From Enterobacter ludwigii (GTDB lineage Bacteria; Pseudomonadota; Gammaproteobacteria; Enterobacterales; Enterobacteriaceae): a DNA stretch of 64,000 nucleotides. Shown here piece by piece: positions 36,862 to 46,114 of this stretch. The notes below the pieces were generated by a model. That model was given only the letters and a program-made list of their open reading frames with translations. It was not told the origin of the DNA and did no database searches. Both the position numbers and the translations under genes were made by a program. Positions within the stretch are counted from its first letter, which is position 1, and every line of letters starts with the position of its first letter. The stretch is from the NCBI GenBank assembly GCA_900068845.1, contig CEFQ01000011.1:62001-126000 (forward strand), in the 5' to 3' direction.

Positions 36862-36964
36862 TGGCTTCTCCTGTGCTGTTGTCGCAGTTATGGCGAAAAT
36901 CGTCGATTACAGCTTTTTGCGTGAGGGGAACTGTGAAGCCAACCGCTTTTTTTGGGCTTTGTAT

Positions 36965-36986
36965 GGTTTTTAATAGATAAAAAACC
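36965..36986. promoter_or_regulatory. Putative LgoR operator between lgoD and lgoR
   Basis: Inverted repeat GGTTTTT (36965-36971) and AAAAACC (36980-36986) around 8 bp, in the divergent lgoD-lgoR promoter region. A related motif recurs in front of lgoT. Confidence 0.5.
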
Positions 36987-36996
36987 GGAGCCACGT

Positions 36997-37899
36997 ATGA
37001 GCCGCAGCCAGAATTTACGTCAGAACGTCATTAACCAAATGCTGGAAGGCATTGCCAAACGGCATATCCGTTCGCCCTTGCCGCCGCAGGCGGCGCTGGC
37101 CGAAATGTTCAACATCAGCCGCACCACGGTGCGCCATACTTTGCAGCATCTGCATGAGCGCGGCGTGCTGGAAAAGGTGGATGAAACCTACGTTATCGTG
37201 CGTGATCCCAGCGAAGAAGACGGTTTTAACGCCCTGACGCCGCCAATTGATCAACAGGCTCTGCAATTTGAGCAGACCTTTTTCAATCTGATCAATCAGC
37301 GCCAGCTGATGCCGGGCGACACCTTTAGCGAGCTGCAACTGGCGCAGCAGGTAAAAGTCAGCCCGATTGTGGTACGCGAATTCTTGCTGCGCTTTATGCG
37401 TTATGACCTGCTGGAACCGGTGAAGCGTGGCCAATGGCGCATGAAGAAGTTCGATCAAAAGTATGCCGAGAACCTGTTTGAGCTGCGCGAAATGCTGGAA
37501 ACGCACGCCCTTACCCGTTTTCTTAATCTGCCCTCGCAGGATGAGCGCTGGATGCAAGCGCGCGACCTGCTGGATCGCCATCGTTCGATGCGCGACACCA
37601 TCGCCAGCAATTATCGCCACTTCGCCGCGCTGGATAAGGAGATGCACACGCTGATTCTCTCCGCCGCCAACAATCCGTTTTTTAATCAGTCGCTGGAGAT
37701 CATTTCGGTGATTTTTCATTCGCATTATCAATGGGATGAAACCGATCTTAAGCAACGCAATATCGTGGCGCTGGAGGAGCATATGGCGATTCTCACCGCG
37801 CTGATCAGCCGCCAGGATGTCGAAGCCTTGTGCGCCCTGCACAACCATCTCGGCACCGCCAAAACCTCAATGATCCGCTCTATCCGTCAGTACAATTAA
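36997..37899 (+). CDS. lgoR: GntR-family regulator LgoR
   Basis: 300 residues from ATG 36997 (GGAG upstream), the start that aligns with E. coli LgoR/YjjM (MSRSQNLR). N-terminal winged HTH (AALAEMFNISRTTVRHTLQHLHERGVL), then a linker and a second FadR/FCD-type helical domain (YAENLFELREMLETHALTRFLNLP, LDKEMHTLILSAANNPFF). It probably regulates lgoD and lgoT in response to L-galactonate; E. coli LgoR is reported to be needed for growth on that sugar acid. Operator candidates flank it on both sides. Confidence 0.9.
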   Translation: MSRSQNLRQNVINQMLEGIAKRHIRSPLPPQAALAEMFNISRTTVRHTLQHLHERGVLEKVDETYVIVRDPSEEDGFNALTPPIDQQALQFEQTFFNLINQRQLMPGDTFSELQLAQQVKVSPIVVREFLLRFMRYDLLEPVKRGQWRMKKFDQKYAENLFELREMLETHALTRFLNLPSQDERWMQARDLLDRHRSMRDTIASNYRHFAALDKEMHTLILSAANNPFFNQSLEIISVIFHSHYQWDETDLKQRNIVALEEHMAILTALISRQDVEALCALHNHLGTAKTSMIRSIRQYN

Positions 37900-37915
37900 A
37901 AACCGATTAAAAACC
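37895..37915. promoter_or_regulatory. Direct repeats before lgoT, putative LgoR sites
   Basis: ATTAAAAACC occurs twice, at 37895-37904 and 37906-37915, 11 bp apart (one helical turn). The second continues ACAAAGC, the inverse of the GCTTTGT that precedes GGTTTTTAAT in the lgoD-lgoR gap. The first copy overlaps the lgoR stop codon. Confidence 0.5.
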
Positions 37916-38073
37916 ACAAAGCATTAGCTCCCGCACGAATCTGAAACATCTTCGCAACATCCCGATCTGATTGCTTCTAGTCTCGACATCAATCCGTTGA
38001 GGCAGCATCGTTTCGCTGCCCCAGGATCCAACTCAAACGCATAACGATAAGTACCCAGATCCGGGAGGTTGCA

Positions 38074-39426
38074 ATGGAAAATACTTCGGCTCGTGGCCGC
38101 GAAAACGCGCCACAACCCGCTGCGGACGGGCAAGATTTTATCCCGGCGCGCAGTGATGTGGTGCGCTCACCGCGCATCAAAAAGATTCAGGTCACCGCCA
38201 TGTTGCTGCTGCTGTTTGCCGCCATGATTAACTACCTCGACCGCAGTTCGCTATCGGTCGCCAATATGACCATCCGCGGCGAACTGGGCTTATCCGCTAC
38301 CGAAATTGGTGTGCTGCTGTCTGCCTTCTCGCTGGCTTATGGCCTTGCACAACTGCCGTGCGGTGCGCTGCTCGACCGCAAAGGGCCGCGCATTATGCTG
38401 GCGATTGGCATGTTCTTCTGGTCGCTGTTCCAGGCCGCCGCCGGTTTGGTGCATAACTTTACCCAGTTTATTTTGGTGCGCATCGGTTTAGGTATTGGTG
38501 AAGCGCCGATGAACCCGTGCGGCGTGAAGGTGATCAACGACTGGTTCAATATCAAAGATCGCGGCATGCCGATGGGCATGTTTAACGCCGCCTCAATGAT
38601 TGGGTTATCCATCGCGCCACCTATTCTGGCGGCAATGATGATGGTGATGGGCTGGCGCGGCATGTTTGTCACCATCGGCGTGCTCGGCATGTTCCTCGCC
38701 GTTGGCTGGTATCTGATGTACCGCGACCGCGACAACAGTAAGTTGAGCGGTGAAGAGATTCACTATTTGCAAGCGGGCAGCGTGGCATCACGTAAAGAGC
38801 CGCTGAGTTTTGCCGAGTGGCGCGGGCTGTTCAAGCAGCGCACCATGTGGGGCATGATGATTGGCTTCAGCGGCATCAACTACACCGCGTGGCTGTACAT
38901 CGCCTGGCTGCCGGGCTATCTGCAATCGACGTATAACCTCGACCTGAAAAGCACCGGTTTACTGGCCGCGATTCCATTCCTGTTCGGCGCGGCAGGCATG
39001 CTGCTGAACGGTTATGTGGTCGATGCGCTGGTACGTCGTGGTCATGATGCGGTCAAGGTGCGTAAGGTCTCTATCGTGTCTGGTATGCTGCTTTCCGCTG
39101 CGTTTACCGCCTTTGTAACCCGTGCCACCGACACCACCAGCGCGGTCACCATGATTGGTATGGCGCTGTTTTGCATCCACTTTGCCGGGACATCGTGCTG
39201 GGGTTTGATTCACGCCAACGTGACGGCGCGTATGACGGCCTCGGTTGGCAGCATCCAGAACTTCGCCAGCTTCGTGTTCGCTTCGTTCGCGCCGGTGATC
39301 ACCGGTTGGGTGCTGGATACCACCAAGTCATTTAGCCTGGCATTGATGATTTGCGCCGGTGTCACGGTGGTGGGTGCGCTGGCGTATTTGCTGCTGGTAC
39401 GTAAACCGATTACCGATGGGGTTTGA
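38074..39426 (+). CDS. lgoT: L-galactonate transporter LgoT (MFS)
   Basis: 450 residues, ACS-family proton symporter with 12 helices. Strong family matches to E. coli LgoT/YjjL: INYLDRSSLSVANMTIR, GLAQLPCGALLDRKGPR, IGEAPMNPCGVKVINDWFNIK, LDLKSTGL, and the region starting HFAGTSCWGLIH. It imports L-galactonate. The Shine-Dalgarno GGGAGG is good. It is read in the same direction as lgoR, 174 bp further on, with the direct-repeat motif in the gap, so it probably has its own regulated promoter. Confidence 0.9.
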   Translation: MENTSARGRENAPQPAADGQDFIPARSDVVRSPRIKKIQVTAMLLLLFAAMINYLDRSSLSVANMTIRGELGLSATEIGVLLSAFSLAYGLAQLPCGALLDRKGPRIMLAIGMFFWSLFQAAAGLVHNFTQFILVRIGLGIGEAPMNPCGVKVINDWFNIKDRGMPMGMFNAASMIGLSIAPPILAAMMMVMGWRGMFVTIGVLGMFLAVGWYLMYRDRDNSKLSGEEIHYLQAGSVASRKEPLSFAEWRGLFKQRTMWGMMIGFSGINYTAWLYIAWLPGYLQSTYNLDLKSTGLLAAIPFLFGAAGMLLNGYVVDALVRRGHDAVKVRKVSIVSGMLLSAAFTAFVTRATDTTSAVTMIGMALFCIHFAGTSCWGLIHANVTARMTASVGSIQNFASFVFASFAPVITGWVLDTTKSFSLALMICAGVTVVGALAYLLLVRKPITDGV

Positions 39427-39446
39427 TTCGGAGCGGGATGCGGGAC

Positions 39447-39501
39447 GGTCGCCATAAATGGCGACCTTACGGGTTTTGTAGGGTACGCATTTATGCGCAC
39501 C
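39447..39501. repeat. Family B then family C palindrome
   Basis: GGTCGCCATAAATGGCGACC at 39447-39466 and a family C copy with one mismatch at 39481-39501 (GGTACGCATTTATGCGCACC), preceded by GTA. Between the convergent lgoT and LysR genes. Confidence 0.88.
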
Positions 39502-39512
39502 AGCAACAGGCG

Positions 39513-40427
39513 TTATGCCGGGCGGGTGAAAAACTGCGATTCACACTGGTGCGCAATCTCCCACAGCTTGTTGCGAATCACCTGTTTTAGCTGCAGCGTC
39601 GATTGCGACTGCGGCTGATCGCGGCGACTGATCAACATCACTTCAAACGGTAGCGGCTGCGCTACCGGCAATAGCTTAAGCTGATCGGCATAGCGGCAGG
39701 CGGTAAACAGATCGACAATCCCCACGCCGCCGCCCGCCAGCACCATATCGGCAATCACCGAATAGGTTTTGATCGACAGCGATACCGCCGGATTCAGCCC
39801 TTTATCGCGCAGCGCGCGGTGCAGCACGCGACCCAGCGGATCCTGATTTTGCATCATCAGCAGGTTGTTGGCGCACAGCCACTCCAGCGTCACCGGCTCA
39901 TTGTGAGTGTGATCGCGGGGTAGTAACGCCACCATCGACGACTGAAACAGCGGTTCTGCCAGTAAATCTGCCTCCACCTGCTGACCAAACACCAGCGCGA
40001 AATCGAGCTGGTTATCAATGATCATGCGACACAAGGTGCTGAAGTGCTCGGTGACCAACTCCACGCTGACCGACGCCGCCTGTTGTCGCCAGTTCACCAG
40101 CGCCGGTGCCAACACCATCTGTCCAAACGCGTGTGCAGCGCCGACGCGCACCGTTTGCCCTTCACCGCGTCGCAGTTGTTCGGTTAACTGGGTAATCGCC
40201 TGTAAACGTTGGTAGATATCTTCCACTTCCGGTAGCAAGCGCCGCCCTTCTGCGGTGACGATCATCCCCTGCGCGCGCCGTTCAAACAGTGCAAAACCGA
40301 GCTGCTGCTCGGCGTGATTCAGCACGCGGCTGACATTCGGCTGCGAGACATTTAGCAAGCGCGCTGCCGCGCTGATGCTGCCGGTCTGCACAATCGCCTG
40401 AAACACTTCAATATGCCGCAGCCGCAT
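39513..40427 (-). CDS. LysR-family regulator of the peptide-uptake locus
   Basis: 304 residues. N-terminal HTH (SISAAARLLNVSQPNVSRVLNHAEQQLGFALFERR) and an effector domain of the type with VRVGAAHAFGQMVLAPAL. The gene starts only 2 bp after the dipeptidase stop, on the same strand, so the two are probably cotranscribed. It likely controls the divergent promoter between the dipeptidase and the binding-protein gene (41486-41672). The inducer may be a peptide or D-amino acid (inference). Confidence 0.85.
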   Translation of the reverse strand: MRLRHIEVFQAIVQTGSISAAARLLNVSQPNVSRVLNHAEQQLGFALFERRAQGMIVTAEGRRLLPEVEDIYQRLQAITQLTEQLRRGEGQTVRVGAAHAFGQMVLAPALVNWRQQAASVSVELVTEHFSTLCRMIIDNQLDFALVFGQQVEADLLAEPLFQSSMVALLPRDHTHNEPVTLEWLCANNLLMMQNQDPLGRVLHRALRDKGLNPAVSLSIKTYSVIADMVLAGGGVGIVDLFTACRYADQLKLLPVAQPLPFEVMLISRRDQPQSQSTLQLKQVIRNKLWEIAHQCESQFFTRPA

Positions 40428-40429
40428 GA

Positions 40430-41485
40430 TTATTCGCCCCAGGTGGCTTCAAGCACGCGCAGCCAGTTGCCGTGGCAAATCTTCTCAAGCAGCTCGCGTG
40501 AATAGCCGCGCGCTGCCAGCGCCTGCACCAGCAGCGGGAATCCGGCCACGTCTTTCAGATCGCCCGGCATGGTTGCGCCATCCAGATCCGAACCAAATCC
40601 GACGCCATCTTCCCCCACTTTTTCCAGCAAATATTCAACATGACGCACGATGGCATCGACACCGGTTGGCGCATGGCGATCGCCATCTTCCCGCAGGAAC
40701 GGCACCGCAAAATTGACGCCAACAAAGCCGTTGGTTTCGGCAATCGCCGCCAGCTGGCGATTGGTGAGATTACGCGACTGCGCACTGATCACATGCGCAT
40801 TAGAGTGGCTCGCCACTAGCGGTGCATCGCTGATCTCAGCGGTATGCCAGAAGCCTTTCTCATCCATGTGCGACAGATCGACCATGATGCGGCGGCGATT
40901 ACAGTCGCGCACCAGCTGCTTGCCCGCCTCGGTCAGTCCGTTACCGATATCCGGCGACGAGGGATAAAGAAACGGCACGCCGTCGCCAAACTGATTCGGA
41001 CGGCTCCACAGCGGCCCCAGCGTGCGTAAACCGCTGGCATAGAGCATATCGAGCAGCTCGCCGTGGGTATCCAGCGCTTCCGCCCCTTCGACGTGCATCA
41101 CCACCGCTAACACCTTGTTTGCCATGCAGTGGCGAATATCGCGCACGCTGCGGCAAATCTTCACCTGCCCGTTCGAGGCCTGCTCAATGCGCAGCAGCAG
41201 CGCCAGCATAGAAAAGGTGGCGTCGCGCGCTGAGTTGATAATTTCCTGAGGAAAATCTGCGAGGTCTGGCGCACTTCTTGCAATCAGAGGGTGGGACGGC
41301 ACCCAGGTGGCGAAAATGCCACCTAACATCTTTCCCTGACGGATGCGCGGAAAGTCCATTTGGCCGTTTTTGCAGCCAGTGAAAAATGCATTCACCGCGT
41401 CCGGCTGATGGTGCTGCCACAGCTTATTCAGCACATCGTTATGGCCGTCAAAGACCGGAATATCGCAGATCGACGAGTCAGACAT
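40430..41485 (-). CDS. Membrane dipeptidase (renal dipeptidase family M19)
   Basis: 351 residues from ATG 41485; ATG 41500 is possible. M19 zinc dipeptidases hydrolyse dipeptides including those with a D-residue at the C-terminus. The zinc ligand motif HNDVLN (His15, Asp17), a bridging Glu in VMHVEGAEAL, and ligands in VDLSHMDEKG and VASHSNAHV are all present, so the enzyme looks active. No signal peptide, hence cytoplasmic. It is divergent from the binding-protein gene of an importer, implying that it degrades the imported dipeptides. Confidence 0.9.
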   Translation of the reverse strand: MSDSSICDIPVFDGHNDVLNKLWQHHQPDAVNAFFTGCKNGQMDFPRIRQGKMLGGIFATWVPSHPLIARSAPDLADFPQEIINSARDATFSMLALLLRIEQASNGQVKICRSVRDIRHCMANKVLAVVMHVEGAEALDTHGELLDMLYASGLRTLGPLWSRPNQFGDGVPFLYPSSPDIGNGLTEAGKQLVRDCNRRRIMVDLSHMDEKGFWHTAEISDAPLVASHSNAHVISAQSRNLTNRQLAAIAETNGFVGVNFAVPFLREDGDRHAPTGVDAIVRHVEYLLEKVGEDGVGFGSDLDGATMPGDLKDVAGFPLLVQALAARGYSRELLEKICHGNWLRVLEATWGE

Positions 41486-41672
41486 GTTGTTCGGTTCCAT
41501 GTTCAGAGAAAGGCGCGCACTGCCAGCTAGCGGAGCAAATTGCACCAAAACGGGGCGCGCGAAACAAAGGGTTTAGCGTCGGTATTAATCCTCCCGCACG
41601 GGCGGAAAGTCAAGACATAAAAATGCAAAATAACAATTTTTTATTTTAATTATCAATCAGTTGGGAGTTTAC

Positions 41673-43268
41673 ATGGTTACCAGAAGACGTTTTCTTGCAG
41701 GATGCACCGCTGTACCTGTTGTTTCCTACCTCAGCCTGAATTCGGCCTTTGCCGCTACGCCGCCGACCATGTTGGTGATGGCAATGCAGCTCGATAACAT
41801 CACCAGTCTGGATCCGCATGAAAGCTTCGAAGCCACCGGCGGCCAGATCTGCGGCAACCTCTATCAACGTTTAGTCACGCCGGACCCAAAACAAGCCGAC
41901 AAAGTGATTGGCCAGTTGGCAAAAAGCTGGGAGGTCAGCAGCGATAACAGCACCTACACCTTCCACCTCGATCCGGCGGCAAAATTCGCCGATGGCTCGC
42001 CGCTCACCGCTGAAGATGTGGCATTTTCCATTGAACGCATCGTCAAGCTGGATAAAAGCCCGGCCTTTATTATCAACCAGTTTGGTTTTACCAAAGACAA
42101 CGTGACGCAGCTGGTCACCGCAAAAGATGCGCACACCGTGGAGATGAAACTCGGCGCGCCGGCAGCAGAAAGCTTCCTGCTGTATTGCTTGTCCGCCACC
42201 GTCGGCTGCGTGGTGTCAAAGAAAGCCTGTCTGGCGAACCAGCAGAACAACGATTTCGGCAACGGCTGGCTGAAACAGCACAGCGCAGGCTCGGGTGCCT
42301 TTACCCTTCGTACCTGGAACGCCAGCGAAACGGTGATTCTGGAACTCAGCCCGCAATTTACCGCACAGAGCAAAATTAAACGCGTGATCCTCAAACATAT
42401 CGCCGACCCGGCCGCACAGGCGCTGATGCTGAAGAAAGGCGATGTGGATGTGGCCTACGATCTCACCACCGAACAGCTGCTGCCGCTGCAGAATGACAGC
42501 TCCGTATCGTTGGTGAAAGAGCGTTTGTCGGCGATCATGCTGATGTCGTGCAACACCACCCATGAACTGCTGAAAAAACCGCAGGTATGGCAAGCGTTGA
42601 AGTGGGCGCTGGATTACGAAAGCATCCAGAAAAACATCCTGTCACAGACCTATTCCGTGCATCAAAGCTTCCTGCCCGGCGGTTTCCCGGCGGCGCTGGA
42701 TGATACGCCGTTCCATAAAGATGTCGCCAAGGCCAAAGCGTTGCTGGCAGAAGCCGGTTACCCGGACGGTTTCGAGATCACGCTTGATCACTACTCGATG
42801 CAGCCGTATCCCGATATCGCGCAAGCGGTGCAAACGCAATTGGGTGCAATTGGCATCAAAGTGTCGCTGATTGCTTCCGAAAACCGTCAGGTGCTCACCA
42901 AGATGCGTGCGCGTCAGCATCAGCTGGCTATCACGTCCTGGGGCGCGGATTACTTCGATCCCAACTCCAACACCGAAGCATTCTGCGTCAATACCGATAA
43001 CAGCACCAATGCGCGCAACCGCACGCTGGCATGGCGCTGCGGCTGGTCGGACGAAGAGTTCAACCAGCTGACCGTGCAGGCGCTGCACGAGCCGGATCCG
43101 GCGAAACGCATTGCGTTGTACGAACAGATTCAGCGTCTGCATCGCGAAAAGAGCCCGTTCATTCCGATGATGCAGCAGGTGCAGACCACCGCCTGCGGCA
43201 AGAACATCACCGACGTACACATGACCGTGCTGGAGCAGTGGCCGTATGCGCAGGTGAAAAAAGCCTGA
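41673..43268 (+). CDS. Peptide ABC importer substrate-binding protein
   Basis: 531 residues of the SBP_bac_5 (OppA/DppA/NikA) family. ATG 41673 has GGGAG upstream. The N-terminus TRRRFLAGCTAVPVVS is a twin-arginine signal, unusual for Opp-type binding proteins; a Cys follows directly but no full lipobox is present. The mature part has the family hallmarks LDPHESFEATGGQICGNLYQRL, FHLDPAAKFADGSPLTAEDV and KALLAEAGYPDG. First gene of a six-gene run (binding protein, two permeases, two ATPases, D-aminopeptidase). TGATG overlap with the next gene. Confidence 0.9.
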   Translation: MVTRRRFLAGCTAVPVVSYLSLNSAFAATPPTMLVMAMQLDNITSLDPHESFEATGGQICGNLYQRLVTPDPKQADKVIGQLAKSWEVSSDNSTYTFHLDPAAKFADGSPLTAEDVAFSIERIVKLDKSPAFIINQFGFTKDNVTQLVTAKDAHTVEMKLGAPAAESFLLYCLSATVGCVVSKKACLANQQNNDFGNGWLKQHSAGSGAFTLRTWNASETVILELSPQFTAQSKIKRVILKHIADPAAQALMLKKGDVDVAYDLTTEQLLPLQNDSSVSLVKERLSAIMLMSCNTTHELLKKPQVWQALKWALDYESIQKNILSQTYSVHQSFLPGGFPAALDDTPFHKDVAKAKALLAEAGYPDGFEITLDHYSMQPYPDIAQAVQTQLGAIGIKVSLIASENRQVLTKMRARQHQLAITSWGADYFDPNSNTEAFCVNTDNSTNARNRTLAWRCGWSDEEFNQLTVQALHEPDPAKRIALYEQIQRLHREKSPFIPMMQQVQTTACGKNITDVHMTVLEQWPYAQVKKA

Positions 43269-44278
43269 TGCCGTTACTGAAGAGAATCGTCAGCACGCTG
43301 GGAAGCCTGGTGCTGACGCTGTTTGGCCTGTCGGTATTGACCTTTTTCATCGGCCGCGTCATGCCCACCGATCCGGTGCTGGCGGCGGTCGGCGATAACG
43401 CACCGCAATCGGTCGTTGAGCGCGTGCGGGCAGAAATGGGGCTGGATCAGCCCCTTTACGTGCAGTTTGGTCACTACCTCAATCAACTGCTGCATGGCGA
43501 TCTCGGTAAATCGATTCTCACCTCGAATCCGGTGCTCACCGACATCGCCCGCTTCTTCCCCGCCACCATGGAACTGGCGACGGCCGCCATCATCATCGCG
43601 GCGCTGGTGGGCATTCCGCTCGGCGTATGGGCGGCGGTGCGTCAAAGTTCGTGGGTCGACCAAACCATTCGCGTGATCTGTCTCGCAGGCCATTCACTGC
43701 CGGTATTCGTGCTGGCGCTACTGAGCTTGCTGGTGTTCTACGCGATGCTCGGCATTGCGCCCGGCCCCGGACGGCAGGACATCATCTGGCAGGATATGGT
43801 GCCGCAGGTCACCGGCTTCCTCACCATCGATTCGCTGCTGGCGGGTGAGGTTGACGCCTTCTGGGATGCGCTGGCGCATATGGCGCAGCCGGTGCTGATT
43901 CTGGCCTATTTCAGCATGGCCTACATCACCCGCATGACGCGCACCTTTATGCTCAACGCCTTAAGCGGCGAGTTTGTGATCACCGCACGCGCCAAAGGCT
44001 TGTCGTCACGGCGGGTGATCTGGCGGCATGCCTTTCCCACCGTGGCGGTGCAGCTGGTGACGGTACTGGCGTTAACCTACGCCGGGTTGCTGGAAGGCGC
44101 GGTGGTCACAGAAAACGTCTTCGCCTGGCCTGGCCTCGGCCAATATCTCACCACCTCGCTGATGAATGCTGACATGAATCCGGTGGTCGGCGCGACCTTG
44201 TTAGTCGGCACCGTGTATGTGCTGCTCAATCAGCTGGCTGACCTTCTCTATCGACTTTGGGACCCGCGCGTAAAATGA
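43268..44278 (+). CDS. Peptide ABC importer permease (DppB-type)
   Basis: 336 residues from ATG 43268, whose A is the last base of the preceding stop (TGATG). Six membrane helices; N-terminal GLSVLTFFIGRVMPTDP and the EAA loop EFVITARAKGLSSRRVIWRHAFPTV, which contacts the ATPase. Forms the pore with the next permease. An insertion of about 30 residues (EVDAFWDALAHM region) precedes the EAA loop. Confidence 0.92.
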   Translation: MPLLKRIVSTLGSLVLTLFGLSVLTFFIGRVMPTDPVLAAVGDNAPQSVVERVRAEMGLDQPLYVQFGHYLNQLLHGDLGKSILTSNPVLTDIARFFPATMELATAAIIIAALVGIPLGVWAAVRQSSWVDQTIRVICLAGHSLPVFVLALLSLLVFYAMLGIAPGPGRQDIIWQDMVPQVTGFLTIDSLLAGEVDAFWDALAHMAQPVLILAYFSMAYITRMTRTFMLNALSGEFVITARAKGLSSRRVIWRHAFPTVAVQLVTVLALTYAGLLEGAVVTENVFAWPGLGQYLTTSLMNADMNPVVGATLLVGTVYVLLNQLADLLYRLWDPRVK

Positions 44279-45174
44279 TCTTCTTCTCTCGTGACTGGCT
44301 GCTCGACGACACGCCAGCCAACCGCCGCCAGGCGGTGTGGGGCCGACGCTATCGTCTGTGGCTCACCCTGCGCAGCAATCCATTGGCGATGGCCGGCTTG
44401 TTGGTGGTGGCCGTCATGCTGCTGCTGGCGCTGTTTGCGCCGTGGCTGACACCGTTTGATCCCGGTGTGCAGCATCTGGAAAACCGCCTCGCTGCGCCTT
44501 CTGTCACGCACTGGCTCGGCACCGATGAATTGGGGCGCGATGTCTGGACGCGCATTATCTACGGCGGCCGCACCACGCTAGGCATGGTGATCGCCGTGGT
44601 GCTGCTGACCGCGCCGCTCGGCCTGCTGATTGGCTGTATCGCCGGTTACGCCGGTGGGTTCATCGATAAAGCGCTGATGCGCATCACCGATATTTTTCTC
44701 GCCTTTCCGCGTTTGATTCTGGCGCTGGCGTTTGTCGCCGCATTGAAACCGGGTGTCGAGAGCGCGATTCTGGCGATTGCCCTGACGTCGTGGCCGCCGT
44801 ATGCGCGTCTGGCACGCGCCGAAACCCTGCAGTTCCGCCACAGCGATTTTATCGCCGCCAGCCGTCTGACCGGCGCTTCGCCGCTGCGCATCATTTTGCG
44901 CCATATCATGCCGCTGTGCGTGCCGAGCCTGATTGTGCGCATTACGCTGGATATGAGCTCCATTATCATCACCGCCGCCAGCCTCGGCTTTCTCGGCATG
45001 GGCGCGCAGCCGCCGTCACCGGAATGGGGCACGATGATCGCCACCGCGCGTCGCTTCCTGTTCAGCGAGTGGTGGGTGCCGCTGATGCCCTGTATCGCGA
45101 TTTTCCTGACGTCACTGGCGTTCAACTTTCTCGGCGACGGTCTGCGCGACGTGCTGGATCCCAAGGAGCGCTAA
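44275..45174 (+). CDS. Peptide ABC importer permease (DppC-type)
   Basis: 299 residues from ATG 44275, overlapping the previous gene's stop (ATGA). N-terminal OppC-type leader, then LGTDELGRDVWTRIIYGGRTTL, typical of DppC/OppC, and EAA loop SDFIAASRLTGASPLRIILRHIMP. Six helices in the inner membrane. Ends directly before the ATPase start. Confidence 0.92.
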   Translation: MIFFSRDWLLDDTPANRRQAVWGRRYRLWLTLRSNPLAMAGLLVVAVMLLLALFAPWLTPFDPGVQHLENRLAAPSVTHWLGTDELGRDVWTRIIYGGRTTLGMVIAVVLLTAPLGLLIGCIAGYAGGFIDKALMRITDIFLAFPRLILALAFVAALKPGVESAILAIALTSWPPYARLARAETLQFRHSDFIAASRLTGASPLRIILRHIMPLCVPSLIVRITLDMSSIIITAASLGFLGMGAQPPSPEWGTMIATARRFLFSEWWVPLMPCIAIFLTSLAFNFLGDGLRDVLDPKER

Positions 45175-46002
45175 ATGTTGGTAGAAATTAGTAATCTGCG
45201 CATTGCCTTTCGCTCACGCAGCGAAACCTTTGAAGCGGTGCGCGGCGTCAGTTTTAGCGTGGGCCACGAGAAGTTTGCCATTGTCGGCGAAAGCGGCTCC
45301 GGCAAATCACTGACCGCGCGCAGCCTGATGCAGTTATTGCCGGGCAATGCCGAAGTCAGCGCCGACGTGCTGCGCTTTGATGGCATCGATCTGCGCGGTG
45401 CCAGCGAAAAAGTGATGCGGAAAATTCGCGGCAAGCGCGTCGGTTTTATCCTGCAGGACCCGAAATATTCACTTAATCCGGTGATGACCATTGGTCAGCA
45501 AATTGCCGAAGCCTGGCGCGAGCACAAAGGCGGCAGTCACAAAGCGGCGATGCAGGCGGCGGTAGAACTGCTGGAACAGGTGAAGATTCGCGATCCCGCA
45601 GCCGTGGCAAAACGCTATCCGCATGAAGTCTCCGGCGGCATGGGCCAGCGCGTGATGATTGCCATGATGCTGGCACCCGATCCGGAACTGTTGATCGCCG
45701 ATGAACCCACCAGCGCGCTGGATGCCACGGTGCAGGCCGACATCCTCAAGCTGATTGACGAGTTAGTGTCAGCGCGCGGCATGGGGCTGATCCTGATTAG
45801 CCACGATCTGCCGCTGGTATCGCACTTCTGCGATCGCGTGGCGGTGATGTACGGCGGCCGCATCGTTGAATTGCTGGATGCCGGACAATTGCAGCAGGCA
45901 CAGCATCCGTATACGCGCGGTTTGCTGGCGTGTTTGCCGTCGTTGCGTCATCCGCGTGAGCGTTTACCCGTACTGCAGCGCGATGCCGCGTGGCGGGAAT
46001 AG
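45175..46002 (+). CDS. Peptide ABC importer ATPase (DppD-type)
   Basis: 275 residues starting at the base after the permease stop. Walker A GESGSGKS, Q-loop LQDPKYSLNPVMTIG, signature VSGGMGQRVMIAMML, Walker B LLIADEPTSALD, switch His in ISHDL. It is shorter at the C-terminus than typical DppD (about 327) and has only part of the HPYTRGLL oligopeptide extension, without an obvious cysteine cluster. A family A repeat pair separates it from the second ATPase. Confidence 0.92.
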   Translation: MLVEISNLRIAFRSRSETFEAVRGVSFSVGHEKFAIVGESGSGKSLTARSLMQLLPGNAEVSADVLRFDGIDLRGASEKVMRKIRGKRVGFILQDPKYSLNPVMTIGQQIAEAWREHKGGSHKAAMQAAVELLEQVKIRDPAAVAKRYPHEVSGGMGQRVMIAMMLAPDPELLIADEPTSALDATVQADILKLIDELVSARGMGLILISHDLPLVSHFCDRVAVMYGGRIVELLDAGQLQQAQHPYTRGLLACLPSLRHPRERLPVLQRDAAWRE

Positions 46003-46025
46003 AACATTTAAAGCCGCACATATGC

Positions 46026-46104
46026 GTAGCGGCGCGATTTATCGCGCATTTTGATGGCGGCACCGTGCCCCATCCCGACATTGCGCAATAAATTGCGCCG
46101 CTAC
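46026..46104. repeat. Family A pair, geometry II, between two ATPase genes
   Basis: Arms 46026-46047 and 46083-46104 with GTAG outward and a 35-bp spacer holding TGGCGGCACCGTGCCCC. It lies inside the importer operon. Confidence 0.9.
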
Positions 46105-46114
46105 GGAATGGTGT

